Part shown: positions 1 to 11,670 of the stretch, piece after piece
Numbering within the stretch: the stretch's first letter is position 1
How the letters are laid out: every line of letters begins with the position of its first letter
Assembly: GCF_027943255.1 (NCBI RefSeq)
Contig: NC_072893.1
Span: 8,370,001 to 8,434,000 of the forward strand
DNA: 64,000 nt
Direction of reading: 5' to 3'
DNA from: Anastrepha obliqua
Taxonomy: Eukaryota; Arthropoda; Insecta; Diptera; Tephritidae
Made by a program: the position numbers and the translations under genes
The notes under the pieces: model-generated
Told to the model about the DNA's origin: nothing
Seen by the model: the letters and a program-made list of their open reading frames with translations, nothing else
Databases searched by the model: none

Positions 1-72
1 AATTATAAGTTAACTTAAGCAAACGCAGCGCTAGCAGCAGAGGCTTTCGGCTGGCTGGTGATGTGAGTTGTA

Positions 73-1387
73 TCAGATACGACGGAGTAGGTCGGTGTCC
101 TTCAGAAATTTGTAAATTTGTTTAATGTTTTCTTCAGTGGCTTCTCTTAAAAGTAGGAGAGGATCCGTGTTGCTGAAGTGGTGATGCCTTTGAGAAGCAA
201 GTTCTGGGCAGGATACCAGTAAATGATGTACACTGACTGTTGCTTGGCAGAAGGGGCAGGTGTTGGATATCTTACCCTATAATAGGTGTACGCTAGTAAT
301 TATGGTGTGCCCGATACGGAGTCGTGTGTATGGGGTAATGTGGTTGGTGGGTGTGGATGATGGATAAGCAGGTTTTGAACGTTTGGGGTTAATGTTCGAA
401 TAATGGTGTTTGTAATACGACCATTCACGAAGTAACTTAGTGTGCCTCTGTTCATGAATAAGTCGGTATATGTCGCTAGGTAGGATGACTTCTGATGTGA
501 CTGTTGGTGTAATGGACATGTCTTTGGCAATTGTATCTGCCAGTGTGTTACCCTGGATGCCGGAGTGCCCAGGTATCCACATAATTTTGATGCTACTCCG
601 ATGGGTAATTAGTATGTTTTTAATACTGTCGATTATTTTGCTTGATTTTTTGTGATTTTTGATGGCATGGAAGCAGGACAAACTGTCGAAGCAAATTATA
701 TGTTTACCCTTACTTTTGGCGCAGTATTGAACGGCTTGTAATATTGCGATTGCTTCAACGGTGAAAATAGAGCAGTATGAAAATAGAAGGCCGTACACGA
801 TAACCTCCTGATTTTCCTTTACCACTGCGTAAGAAGTGTGGGATCCTTTTGACCCGTCAGTAAAAACCAATTGCTACCCGTTAAATTTGTAGTCTGCGAT
901 AGATTCGGAGAACTTGGCCCTGTAAATGGCGTTTGGAGTATTATCTTTCCGTAAATTAACTAGGTCGTTGATAAGATTTTTTGCTAACCGCCCACGGTGG
1001 GTGATTAGTGTACCGCAGAGTGTGTAGTTTAGAGGGCAGTTCCGCATGTTTAGCAAATAAGGCGCATGTGTGTATTGATGAAAAGTCTTTGCCAATAAGA
1101 AGGTTGAAAGATTGAAAGTCTTTGCCAATAAGCAGGTTGAGGCTTAGAGTAAGTTTTGGATAGAGCCTGAATATTTTGTCCTCCATGTTGTCGTATAGAG
1201 ACGGAAGGCCCGATTCGGCAAGAATGGCCTTTATGGGCGATGTAGGAAACGCGCGTATGGATCCGCGCACTGCGGCATGGTAGGGGGCAGCAAGCACCTT
1301 TAGATTTTGTTTGCCGTGTAATCCATAAACAGCGAGACCGTAATTAATGGTTGATAGGATGAGGGTTTTTAATAAAATTAAATTCAC
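73..1387 (-). pseudogene. I-like LINE, RT end plus RNase H and C-terminal zinc knuckle
   Basis: The C-terminal part of a non-LTR retrotransposon ORF2. 1387-956 encodes the end of the reverse transcriptase (STINYGLAVYG). 870-277 encodes an RNase H with FTDGSK, a Glu in the VEAIAIL segment, CFDSLS and WIPGHSGIQGN. After an in-frame TAG at 277-279 the frame continues to a TGA at 73-75 and encodes a CPFC...HH...C knuckle. There is a frameshift near 1080, another in-frame stop at 874-876, and an in-frame 33-bp tandem duplication at 1082-1147 that repeats 11 residues. RNase H plus knuckle suggests the I/LOA group of LINEs. It is a dead copy. Confidence 0.8.
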
Positions 1388-1974
1388 TAAAATTTTTCAC
1401 ATTAATATCCACTCTAACTGCTAAGCCAGTGGTCGGCAACCTGCGGCGCGAACCACATGCGGCTCTTTGGATATGAAGTTGCGACTCTTTAGTTCCATAC
1501 GCAAATACTATTTACTTTATAAAAAAAAAAAAATTTTATAATCGTTCCGATCCGATTAACGAGAATTAGCCATCGATTCCATCTTTTAGCCACTTGTAGG
1601 CGCAGACTGTAAAGAATTCTTAAACGAAGTGAAGACTCAGTATTCCAACTTCCTTCTTCACAATAACGTGCGTTGGCTCTTCAAAGGTAGAGTGTTGAAA
1701 CGTTTTGCTTTGTGCTTGAATGGAATAAATAAATTCCTAAATGAAAAGGACAGTAATCACCTTGAATTAGAGAACGACAAATGGTTACAAAAATTTTACT
1801 TTATGGTTGATATCACAGCGAAATCACACGAGCTGAATCTAAAACTGCAAGGAAAGGGGAATCCAACCTATGTTTAGGTAGAAGAATTGATTTGTTTTGT
1901 AGAAGAATTAATTCTTTTTGCAGATATTCATAAATATTCATAGCGGTAAATTATTTAATTTTTTCGTGCCCGCG

Positions 1975-2862
1975 AGAGTTGGTTCTACGTAACCGGAGCG
2001 GCCCTAATTTACATATATCCAGCAGAGACCTGCACCGGTTGAGTGTAAAACATTCATACGCTTCGCTTGAACAAAAAAACAGGCCTTTGCGTTCAAACGA
2101 TCGAACTTGTTCAAATAAGTTATTGTCACTGTTTATTTCAGCTCAATCAAATCATGTGCTGCGTTTTAGCTCTCCGATGTTATCACCAATCGTCTTCATA
2201 GCAGCCGTTTCGGGTATTTGCTCGTTCGGCTGTACATTCATTTTTTTGAGCAAGAATAAAAGGGCTCTATAGCCGGTTTGAACACGTATGATCCCGCATG
2301 AGTTTTTGCATGTAACGATAGCAAAGTAAAAGCAAAATTTTAAAGCAAAGACACTATATTTTCATATTTGTTTTTTTTTTTCTTAAAACTTATAATAATC
2401 GTTTGACATTATTTTACAACGGCTGAAACCAACTAATCCTTTCAAATACGAAACGCAATTTACAGCGCACATTGTACGCCAACGCTCGTTTGCTCGAACA
2501 TGTGCTATTTACAATAATGACAATTACTTCTTTGAACAAGTTTGATCGTTTGAACGCAAAGGCCGATGCTAATTTCATTCAATGCTGCTTTTTGCTCAAT
2601 GATTAGATTTGAGCCGAAGACATTAGATCATACATACGTGTTGACTGAGCTGAACTACGCGTTCGCCTGCATGAGCTGACTGCACTTGACCAAATATTTT
2701 GGTTCAATTGACTGAATGTGAGCAAGAAATTTAGCGTATGAAGAACTCAAGAAAACAGTGAGCCATGCAGGTCTCTGATATCCAGCCAAGAACTGTCACT
2801 TCAACAGCATTCCCCGTATATGTATAGGGAATACTTATGCTACTACAACAACAACAACTTCC
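1975..2862 (+). mobile_element. LINE 3' end with (CAA)n tail, split by a hAT MITE
   Basis: The sequence to 2022 and from 2778 reads continuously once the MITE and one copy of its target-site duplication are removed, and it ends in a CAACAACAAC tail at 2846-2862, the tail type of several LINE ends here. No protein domain is left. Its left limit is approximate. Confidence 0.5.
2023..2777. mobile_element. Non-autonomous hAT-like MITE (755 bp)
   Basis: Terminal inverted repeats CAGAGACCTGCA / TGCAGGTCTCTG are flanked by a perfect 8-bp duplication atatccag (2015-2022 and 2778-2785). Subterminal arms at about 2083-2135 and 2513-2570 are also inverted and share GGCCTTTGCGTTCAAACGATC with at most single mismatches. 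It has no coding capacity. TSD length and CAG/CTG ends point to hAT mobilisation. Confidence 0.8.
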
Positions 2863-3339
2863 ATTTCAATTTCTATTTTCAAAAATCAGTGCAATAATAT
2901 CCGTGCAACTTTTGACACGAGTTACTTCAGCACAGTTATTGGAAAAATTAGAGGTGAATTTGGCAGCAAATCTGAGCAATTCAAAACCAACAAAACCACC
3001 CTACGATTCATAGTAAATTCTGTCAACACAAATAGTAGCCACATCCACATGGAGCTATCTGGAATTGATACTGGATCTCTAGAAATGCAGCTGATCGATT
3101 TAAAAAGTAAAGCTTTGTGGAGTGGAAAATTTGTAGAGTTTAAAAACAAGTTGGAGTACTATTAAATGTTGGCCAGAAAACATATTGTGGCTCTTTAAAC
3201 ACTTTGAAATTTTATAAATTGTAATTTTTGACTCTTCCGACTCAAAAAATTGCCGACTCCTGTCCCAAGCCAATTTCTTTGCAAACCAAATATCGGATAA
3301 TCGCATATCTATTAAAATTTTAGGGTGTGGATTGAGTTC

Positions 3340-4400
3340 AGCGATCTTTTTGACTCCAAATTTTGCCTGAAATGTATCAAGCAGGTAGACACACAGCCGA
3401 GTATTTCGTCAACCAAGAGGGTATGACATGCGATATTTCTCCTTTCCTTAGTAGTGGCAGCACTTCACACGCCCATATTAGCCCAGCAGCCTACTATCGT
3501 GCAGTCGTCAGCGTATGAGACCAGGGATACTCCCTTTGGTAGTTAGGGGAGCTTCGATAGAGACAAGTTGAACAGCAAGGGTGAAAGGGCACCATCCTGC
3601 GGAACACTTTGTTTGGATGCTTGTCTCCGAAAAATCACTGACGAGTGACGACCGCTCAGATAGTTGGCGGATCACCTCTTCAGCCCTGGCGGGAGTGTCG
3701 ACTAAAAAATATCATCTTGTAGCGTGGAATGGCTGACAGTATCGAAAAACCTCTTCAAGTCCAACGCAGTCCTCTTGCAGGGGGGTTTTGGTTAAGCCCG
3801 CGGTTTATCTGGGCGATAATGACGGTGAGTACTGTGGTGGGGCTGTGCACTCATCGGAAACCATACCAATGTGGGGCTGGGACCAGGTGTTTCGTAAAGA
3901 GTGGGAGTAGGAGGGCTTCCAGTGTCCTCACTACTGGGGAAAGGAGAGTTATCGGCCGATAAAATTCGCCTTGGTTGGCGGGTTTCTCAGGTTTCAGTAG
4001 CGGCACCACTCTCTCTGCTTTCCACTTGACAAGAATAATGTAAGTGGCCAAGGACAGATTGAAAACCCTTGTAAGAAATCCTACTCCCAATGGACCCAGG
4101 TGCTTCAGCATCAATTTGTTAAGTCCGTCAGAGCCAATCGCTTTAGATGGTTTGGTTTTGTTGATAGGCCCTCTGAACTTCACCACAGGAGAAAGTAAGT
4201 GGCGCACTGTCGTTCGTCAGTTTGTGCAGCCGTCTGGTGGCACGGCGCTTGAATCTGTCTGCCGGAGGATGCAATGTGAATAGTCGGCTAAAATAGCTCG
4301 AACATCTCTTCGAGTTCGACAAAGTGCAACTGTTAAAGGTGATGGCCACTTTGTAGTTGTGCTTCATCGGGTTCGACAGTGACCTAACGATGGATCACAC
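3340..4400 (-). pseudogene. Jockey-like LINE, reverse transcriptase fragment
   Basis: The minus strand encodes the N-terminal part of an RT palm: KAIGSDGLNKLMLKHLG, then LVKWKAERVVPLLKPEKP, YRPITLLSPVVRTLEALLLP and HWYGFR (4207-3851). Preceding residues (HKLTNDSAPLTFSCGEVQRA, about 4300-4210) are the linker before RT. Further RT pieces are traceable out of frame down to about 3340, including a jockey-type stretch near the substrate loop. No YADD core or endonuclease is present. Truncated and dead. Confidence 0.75.
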
Positions 4401-4539
4401 AGCGGGTGCATTTTTCTCATTTGCTGACGAAGACGATATTGATTTTCGGTACTGGCAACTGCTACAACAACAACTTAACTTAAATATGTTGTATGTCATT
4501 TATGACTAAATATTGTACTTAGGCGTAGTATTTAGCATA

Positions 4540-5098
4540 AATAACGGATCCGTCCTTATCAACACAAGACCGTACTCAGGCAACTAACAGATCATACTTT
4601 GGCTATATTAAACTTTTGAAGTCTTCATTGATATCAAAGGAACAAAAGCTCCAGATGTACAAAACTATAATAAGACGGTTTCTTTCCTGGTTCCTTAAAG
4701 TTAATGACGTCAATTTGCTGATGCGATTTGAAAGAAAAATTCTCAGAAAAAACATCCGGTCCTATACGATTAGAAGACGTTACATACCGTATACGATGTT
4801 ACCACGAGCTTAGTGCTTTAATCGCGGGACGAAATGTAACGCGGTTTATAAAGTCGCAAAGATTACGGTGGTATGGGCACGTCCTAAGCGCGACCAAAAA
4901 AGTTTTTGCAGCAAATCTTAAAGAAGCGAGAAGGGGAGGCCGGCCAAGGTGACAATGATTGCAAGACGTAGAAGATGATATGCGAACGTTAATCACAACG
5001 TAGAGCGAAAGCGGGCTGAACCGAGAAGAATGGGGACGTATTGTAGAGGAGGCAATGATCCACCCCGGACTGTAATGCCAATATGATGATGATGATGA
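4540..5098 (+). pseudogene. RTE-related LINE, C-terminal end with GATGAT tail
   Basis: Residues after RT are recognisable across two frames: KSSLISKEQKLQMYKTIIRR, then FERKILRK, SQRLRWYGHVLSATKK and RRGGRPR, followed out of frame by REEWGRIVEEAMIHPGL and a GATGATGATGATG tail at about 5084-5098. This is the usual C-terminal end of arthropod endonuclease/RT elements of the RTE type. At least one frameshift near 4730. Confidence 0.7.
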
Positions 5099-5104
5099 CT
5101 CTTC

Positions 5105-6385
5105 TTCCATAGGGAAGGGATTCATAGAGGAAATGGAAAATCATTTATTTTTTCTCTGGTTGTGACGGATGCCCATTTTGGCTGCTTGTTCCCCGACAAA
5201 CCAAAAGCCAGTTATGGCTGCCGTGAATTTCCAAACGTCTCGTCGTTTCATGTTTATCAATGTTGACGTTTCTTTGTGGTTGTAACGCTCTGCTAATTGT
5301 GCGTGTCGTCTGGTGTTTCTCCATCTACTTATACAATCTGCGATTCGGAAGTATTTGGAAGAAATAGTACTAATGATTGCACCCAGTGGTGTGAATACCG
5401 ATTCTGCAAGAACAGCAGGTTCCCTCTTCCCCCAGTTCATCTGCCTTTTCGTTACCTTCAATGTTCCGATGTCCCGGAACCCAGATGAAGTTGGCGTTAT
5501 GGTATTCACTCAAGGTGCTAAGGTCATTCCTACTTTGTTGGACCAGTTTAGTTGTAGCTGAGTCCAGTGCCGGGATTGCAGCTTGGCTATCCGAAAGAAA
5601 AGCGATATTGCCCTTAAAAGAGAAATCTGTGATTAGTAGCCTACAAGCATCCCCAATTGTCAGTGCTTCCGCCTGGAAGAAAGTATTAGGAAGATGCATA
5701 GATTTTTCAATTCTAAGTCTATGAGAATATGTACCAACTCCGACACCACAATCCATTTTAGAGCCAGCTGTATAGACTGTAGTGTCCGTCCCTTATTAAG
5801 TGAGAGTCCCTTCCTTCATTCCTCCTGAGACGGAAAGAGAGTGACTATATTCCTGTTGAATGTCACCGTCGGGGCGATGTAATCCGTGCTGTCCGAGGTG
5901 TACAGAGCTCGTCGCAATAATAGACTGGTATGACCATACGTTTTTTCCTTCCAGCGACCCGCTTCATTCAACCTAAATTCACTCAGGGTTGCCATCTTCT
6001 GGGTATGGAGATCTACCGGAATTGCAAGAGTCAATGCAATAACACCCTCCCTAGGACTTTGATCTGATTGCACTATTGCACAAGCTGATCTTTGTATTCT
6101 GCCGAGTAGTTTGGTATTGTAATCTCTCCCTGGCGGAGTCGGCTTAAAACTGTAGGTCCCTCCATTTGTGGAACAACATCAAGTCGCACACCACAAATAG
6201 GAGGAGGAGCTCGGCCAAACACCCAAAAAGGGTGGATATATATATAATCTCTCCTTGGAGCTTTCTACCAAACTACCGATCCGTATGATAAAATTAGTCG
6301 TATAACCGTCTTATACAGTTATAACGGATACTTAGGTTGAAGACCTCAATTTCTTCCTAGATACAAAAGCGATTTCTACTTCCCT
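5105..6385 (-). pseudogene. RNase H-bearing LINE fragment
   Basis: From upstream down the minus strand: RT thumb residues (YKTVIRLILSYGSVVW near 6300), RIQRSACAIVQSDQS, then RNase H at 5756-5370 with DCGVGVGTYS, FFQAEALTI, LSDSQAAIPALDS and WVPGHRNIEGNEKADEL. A SINE interrupts it at 6132-6244. The 3' part to about 5105 is degenerate. Confidence 0.7.
6132..6244 (+). repeat. SINE, 5'-truncated copy
   Basis: The 3' half of the SINE family: GGAGTCGGCTT...CTGTAGGTCCCTCC...GGAGGAGGAGCTCGGCC, ending AAAAAGGGTG and a TATATA tail. It is flanked by near-identical copies of taatctctccYtgg (about 6119-6132 and 6246-6259), a target-site duplication within the RT end of the LINE around it. Confidence 0.8.
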
Positions 6386-7660
6386 CGTTGTTGTTGTTGT
6401 AGTGGTTGAGTGTTCGTAATTAGCGACCAGCACCGTTTTACTATCACTATTCTCGTGTGATGATGTCTTGTTTTTTTTTTTTCAGATCAATTTTGTGAGA
6501 TACAAGTACAGCAGCAAATTCTTTACCTCGATGTCTGAGATCTCATTAATTTGCTGTAAGAAAGGCTTACCGAAAGAGCGAAGTCGTGCCCTAGCTAGCC
6601 CTAGAAATTCACATAAGTGGAAAAGACTTTCCTTCACCTCTTCCGCTTGACAGTTTCTGCAGATGGGATTGAAAGGGAGGTTGAGTCTGCCTGCATGATC
6701 CTCTTCCTTCCCCTTCCAATGAGCTGTAAGGGTTGCAGTTATACGTGAAACGTTTGGCCGAGAGCATCCTAACAGGGAATACGTCCATTGGATTTTTTAC
6801 GATGGCTATGTGTTTCTTTCGGCTAAAGCATGATAGTGTGAAGCTATGGATGCTTTTATTGTGTTGAGTGGGGTGGCGACTGCCCCCGCCTCTACTATGT
6901 CTAGTGCCGAATCTTTACTTGCTAGCTCATCCGCTATCTCATTACCCTCTATGTTCCTATGGCTGAGATCCCATATCAGAGTAATTTTAAACCGTTGACC
7001 AAGCAGCTCTAATTCCTTTCTGCACTGTAAAACTAGCTTGGATAAAATGGAATTGGAATCTAAGGCCTTAATAGCTGCTTCACTGTCTGAAAAGATAGCT
7101 ACTTTTGCAATATTTTATTTCTAGTATTTTAGTGATTTGCATGCTTCTCTGATTGCTAGTAGTTCTGCTTGGAACGCTGGTATAGTAAGGAAGTAGGATT
7201 GATTTGGATATGTTGAGCGGCTCAGAGCAGAGGCCAGCTCCAACACCACAGTTCATCTTAGAACTATCAGTGTAGATTTCAATGTCGAATGTACCAATCA
7301 CGTTTCCTTTCCTCGGCTCTCGTGGAAAACGTACCCTAAAGTCTTTCTTGAAGTTAAGGTCGCGGACGACTGTGTAGTGGGTGTAGTGGGCTGTGGGAGG
7401 GTCTTGCTGTGACCGTACGATCTTGTTGTCCAGCTTCCTTTATCTCTGCAATCTCACCGCGCTGCAAATAGTACTTCCCTTATCCGTTCTTCAATGTCCA
7501 GTTTCCAGCTAAGTTGAGAGTCCAGGATTACCCCAAAGTACTTTACACTGGGCGCAAGTGAAATTTGGTACCTTGTATCTGGTGGTAAATAGCAAAAGTT
7601 CTTTGAATCTCGTATGTGGCTAAAAAAAATTGATAATTTCTAAACTTTAATCATCTCAGA
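6386..7660 (-). pseudogene. RNase H-bearing LINE fragment with (CAA)n tail
   Basis: The minus strand reads RT thumb (PSVKYFGVILDSQLSWKLDIEERI near 7540), RNase H (IYTDSSKMNCGVGAG, PAFQAELLAIRE, FSDSEAAIKALDS, DLSHRNIEGNEIADELAS), then a C-terminal knuckle (ICRNCQAEEVKE, near 6660) and a CAACAACAAC tail at about 6386-6403. Several frameshifts. The RNase H glycine of PGH is lost (DLSH). Confidence 0.7.
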
Positions 7661-8840
7661 CGCGTCTACGTCATCTAAGTGATACGGATTTACAACAGCT
7701 CAAAGTCCGCCACTTCCGCAGCATTCTCCAAAATTTTATGTGCGAGAGTTGTACTCTGTGCAAACGACAAATTCAAAAGCTATTTTTGTAACAATTTTTG
7801 TTTAGCTTTTAGTTTAAAATTTGCTTGTACTGCCTCGCTGTTTTGTGAGTAATTTCCTGTATAATTAGATAACTAACAAATTGCGGTGTTATCAACCTGT
7901 GAAGATAAGCAGCTATCACCGTCGAGCTTGGCACGAACTGGCTTTCATTTCCTCTTGCGGCTATAAAATGCCTCCAGATAACAGTTTGAGATCAGGAAAT
8001 GGTTTATTACCATTGCGTAAATGGTTGATTGCCATCGGTCATGGTCGTGCACCTAATGTTGCATTAAATCAGTAAGCGCTGCGGCTTGATGCCAATTTTT
8101 TTATTTTTTTTTTGAATTGAAATATTGATTGCATATAGTAAACCGACACAATTTTATTCGTCTGCAGAAATAAGAATAAGACAATACTTTCTGGTAGGTT
8201 TTTGACGATGAATTCGATTCTGAACTGCGTTGGATTTCCAAGATATTAAAAAATGGGAAAATATTTTTTTTTTACAATATTTTGGGTCGCTAATATCAGG
8301 AGATAATATGATACTTTCCGCTCAAAGGGTGTTTTTTATTATCATACAAATGCCAACGTTTGACGAGTCAACTCAGTAAATATTTCTTGGTTAAAGACAA
8401 AGATTTTTTATACCCCAAAACTTTTTTCAACATGAAGACTAGTACCTTCAGACCCTGCTATGATTCTTTTGAGAAAAAAGTAACTTCAGTAAAGCCTAAA
8501 GCATAATTTTCACACTTTCAGAGCTATTCTTTCAGCGAAATTCGATTTCATCTTTAGGAATGCAGGGTGTAATTCTTTGTTCCAAACTCTATCGGCCAGT
8601 GTTCAGTGTTGGTGTGACTCTATTAGCGCGCGAATATCTTTTCCCACGGATATTCTGATGAAATTTGGCAATTTCGACAGCCCTGAACTGTAGATTTTCA
8701 TATTATTTCGATTTAGGTGGGTTCACCTACCCATAGGTGAAGTACCAGACTAAAGCACTAAAACGCCGTTTTGATACCATTTTGAGACCGTCAGCGCGCA
8801 GATATCTACAGCCAATCAGAGCTGTTGATGTAACGCAGAA
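7661..8840. other. No gene identified
   Basis: AT-rich sequence with T runs near 8100 and 8265. A 64-codon plus-strand frame at 7881-8075 matches nothing I know. Between 8310 and 8345 is an AAAGGGTGTTTTTTATTAT stretch resembling one mariner-type terminus, without a partner. Confidence 0.4.
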
Positions 8841-8844
8841 GGTT

Positions 8845-9240
8845 GATGGGATTTAGGTTGGAGCACTGCCTCAGGTTGCTGAAGAAAGGAGTACCCAGTA
8901 CCCTTAATCATCTAACTGCCAAAACTGGGCATTTACAGAGAAAATGCTCAAGAGTATTCTTCTCTGAAAGCCCCCCACAGCTTCTGCAAAGGGGATTATA
9001 TGGTAAACCAAGCGTTTCTGCGTGAGTGCCAATCGCACAGAGTGACCGGTAAGCACAGCTACAAGTTTAAAAATTGAATCGCGTGAACTACCCAAGACTA
9101 TCTGCGTCCTGCTTCTATTGCACGAGGCCATAGATTTTTCGAAATACCAAACACTGACGAAATGGAGCTCCATCTGTCCAGCACTCTTCTGAGAAATAAG
9201 TTGCAATTTTCCTTTCTTATAAGCTTCTTAATCCGCTCAG
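8845..9240 (-). pseudogene. LINE C-terminal fragment
   Basis: The minus strand encodes LGSSRDSIFKLVAVLTGHS, the post-RNase H stretch seen in other LINEs of this window (compare RRLVGLITGNF at 57.5 kb), followed by degenerate knuckle-region residues (FAEAVGGFQRR...FWQLDD). No RNase H or RT remains. Confidence 0.5.
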
Positions 9241-10125
9241 ACTGGATATAGTTGTACTGTAAATAACCGTTAAACAAATTAGTAACAAGGATGTGGCAAC
9301 AAAAAGGTGCGAAAACGCTAGTTGAATGCTGGATGAATCACCACTTCAACCAACCAACGAAATTCAAAGATTTCGATGTACTCGGGAAACTCCTTAGTCG
9401 GGAAGAACCCGAGTCAACTACTGGACCGAACAGTATTTAGACGGACGCTAAATGACATTCATCGGGAGACACTTACCACCTGAAGGGAATGAAATTGCCA
9501 ATGAATTGGCCAAGTGTGCATCAGCGGTTCCCCCACAGGGACCAGAGCCAATAATCGGAATCAGTTCTGCAGGAATCAAAAAGTGGATCAGCGACTGCAA
9601 AGTATGCGGAACTGCAAAGTATTTTGAATTTTTGAACAGAAAACTGTCGGACTTTCTTCTGAAACTTGGACGTTTCGGTTGATGGTCGGTATTATTATAG
9701 GACACAATTTAATGGAGTCAACATATGACCACCATTTTAATTATTGAGGACCCGATTTGCCTGTCTTGCTTAGAGGGGACTAATAGCACTGAGCACTTTC
9801 ACTGTAAGTGTTCCGAATTTACTAGAACAAGGTTACGAATTTTGGATTCCGACGCCATGAGAACAAATTAAAATCGTTTTCAACAAACTGGAGGATATTT
9901 TCAGATTGATCAAAGAATCTGGAAAATTCTCACAAATCTAACTACCCATATTCCTCTATTCTATCCTATCTTTTTCCTTCTGATACTTCTCTTCTTTCCT
10001 CCTTGACTATCTACCTTTTCACTTTCCAGAGCTTTAAATACAATGGGCTTTTTAGCCTGAGTGTTTTAAGAGTTGCCAAATCTGTCAGTGCTTCTTGGCT
10101 CGGCTTTTCAAATTTCAAATTTCAA

Positions 10126-11670
10126 TTTCTTCTTCTTCTTAATTGGCGCGATAACCGCTTACGCGATTTTGGTCGAGTTTAAGAAAGCGTGTCAGTCGTT
10201 TCTTTCTCGTGCTAACCGGCGCCAATTGGACACACCAAGTGAAGCCAAGTCCTTCTCCACCTGATCTTTCCAACGCAAAGGAGACCTTCTTCCACCTCTG
10301 CTACCACCAGCTGGTACCGCATCGCCGGATCGTTTGTATCCATTCGGACGACATGACCCAGCCAACGTAGCCGCTCGATCTTTATTCGCTGCGCTATGTC
10401 TATGTCGTCGTAAAGCTCATACAGCTCATTGTTCGCTCATCGTTCCATCGCCTGCGATATTCGCCGTTGCCAACGTGCAAAGGTACAAAAATCTTCAGCA
10501 GAATCTTTCACTCCAAGCGTCGCTTCATCGGATGTTGTCATCGTCCACGCTTCTGCGCCATAAATTAGGAGGGGCATGATGAGAGCCTTGTAGAGTGATA
10601 TTTTCGTTCGTCGAGAGAGGACTTTACTACGCAATTGCCTACTTAGTCCAAAGCAGCACTCGTTGGCAGGAGAGATTCTTTGTTGAATTTCAAGGCTGAC
10701 ATTGTTATCGGTGTTGATGTTGGCTCCTAAATAAACGAAGTCCTTTACAACCTCGAAATCATAACTGTCAACAGTGACGTGGGTGCCGATACGCGAGTGC
10801 GCCGACTGTTTGTTTGAAGACAGGAGGTACTTTGTTTTGTTCTCGTTCACCACCAAACACATTCGCTTTGCCTCTTTATCCAGTTTGGAGAAGGCAGAAC
10901 TAACATCTCGGTTATTAAGACCGATTAAGACATCAGGTTAAAGAAGTCACACGACAGCGAAACACCCTGTCTGAAAACTCGTTTGGTATCAAACGGCTCG
11001 GAGAGGTCCTTTCCAATTCTGACGGCGCTGCTCGTATTGAACAACGCCATCTTGCATAGCCGTATTAGTTTTGCGGCGATACCAAATTCAAACATCGCGG
11101 CATACAGGGAACCCCTTTCCGTACTGTCGAATGCAGCTTTGAAATCGACGAAAATATGGTGTGTGTCGATTCTCCTTTCATGGGTCTTTTCCAAGATTTG
11201 TAGACGTATTGTGAATATTTGGTCGATGGTAGACTTTCCAGGTCTAAAGCCACAGTGATAAGGTGCAATCAGTTGGTTGACGGTCGGCTTCAGCCTTTCA
11301 CACAATACGCTCGCTAGAACCTTATAGGCGATATTTAGAAGACTAATCCCGCGACATTTTTCTAATAGCGGTCGCCCCTCGGCAGGCAATGGCAAACCTC
11401 CGAGTGTATTGCTGCCATGAAAAAGCTCCTCATAAAAATATCTGCCGTTCGGAGTCGGCTTGAAACTGTAGGTACCTCCATTTATGGAACAACAACAACA
11501 CACACACCACAAATAGGAGGAGGAGCTCGGCCAAACACCTAACAGAAGTGTACGCGCCAATTATTTATTTTTTTTTTTAATCCCGCAATAATTGGCATAG
11601 ATTGCAGGAACGCCCTTCTTATGGATTGGGCAGAGCACACTTAATTTCCAATCGGCAGGCATGCTTTTTT
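10126..11670 (-). mobile_element. RTE-type LINE, 5'-truncated
   Basis: The minus strand encodes RT residues KLSVLCPIHKKG and ANYCGI (11670-11580), then after a SINE, RGISLLNIAYKVLASVLCERL, YHCGFRPGKSTIDQIFT, THHIFVDFKAAFDS, FRQGVSLSCDFFN; later VNENKTKYLLSSNKQSAHS, FVYLGANINTDNNVSLEIQ, YGAEAWTMTT and the GHVVRM...RWKDQVEKDL C-terminus down to about 10170. The YADD segment is deleted near 10920. The 3' end is CGCGCCAATTA plus an AAG-repeat tail at about 10128-10140. Flanks CAAATTTCAATTTC-like on both sides give an approximately 14-bp target-site duplication. Confidence 0.85.
11355..11577 (+). repeat. SINE inserted in the RTE element
   Basis: A 5'-truncated SINE (body from CTAATAGCGGTCGCC to GTACGCGCCAATTA plus a T-rich tail) is flanked by taatcccgcRa (11344-11354 and 11578-11588). 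Removing it rejoins the RTE reading ANY(C)RGISLLN. This is an exactly bounded retrotransposition event. Confidence 0.85.

Larger units (their letters stand above)
1427..3262 (+). mobile_element. hAT DNA transposon remnant with nested insertions
   Basis: It starts CAGTGGTCGGCAAC and ends TTGCCGACTCCTG, a typical CAG...CTG hAT terminus. The 8-bp flanks tgctaagc (1419-1426) and tcccaagc (3263-3270) match at 6 of 8 positions. Transposase fragments survive: 1629-1877 (VRWL...[26 protein letters not shown], as in Charlie/SPIN-type hATs), and 2910-3165, which resembles the C-terminal dimerisation region (MELSG...LEMQLIDLKSKALW). The middle is replaced by later insertions. Confidence 0.75.

Noticed and set aside
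2068..2575. A microRNA-like hairpin from the long inverted arms
   Set aside because: The arms are about 370 bp apart and are explained as subterminal repeats of the MITE with 8-bp duplication.
7881..8075. A 64-codon frame (MRCYQPVKISSYHRR...) as a small gene
   Set aside because: Cannot be linked to any family, and lies in DNA with no other gene signals.
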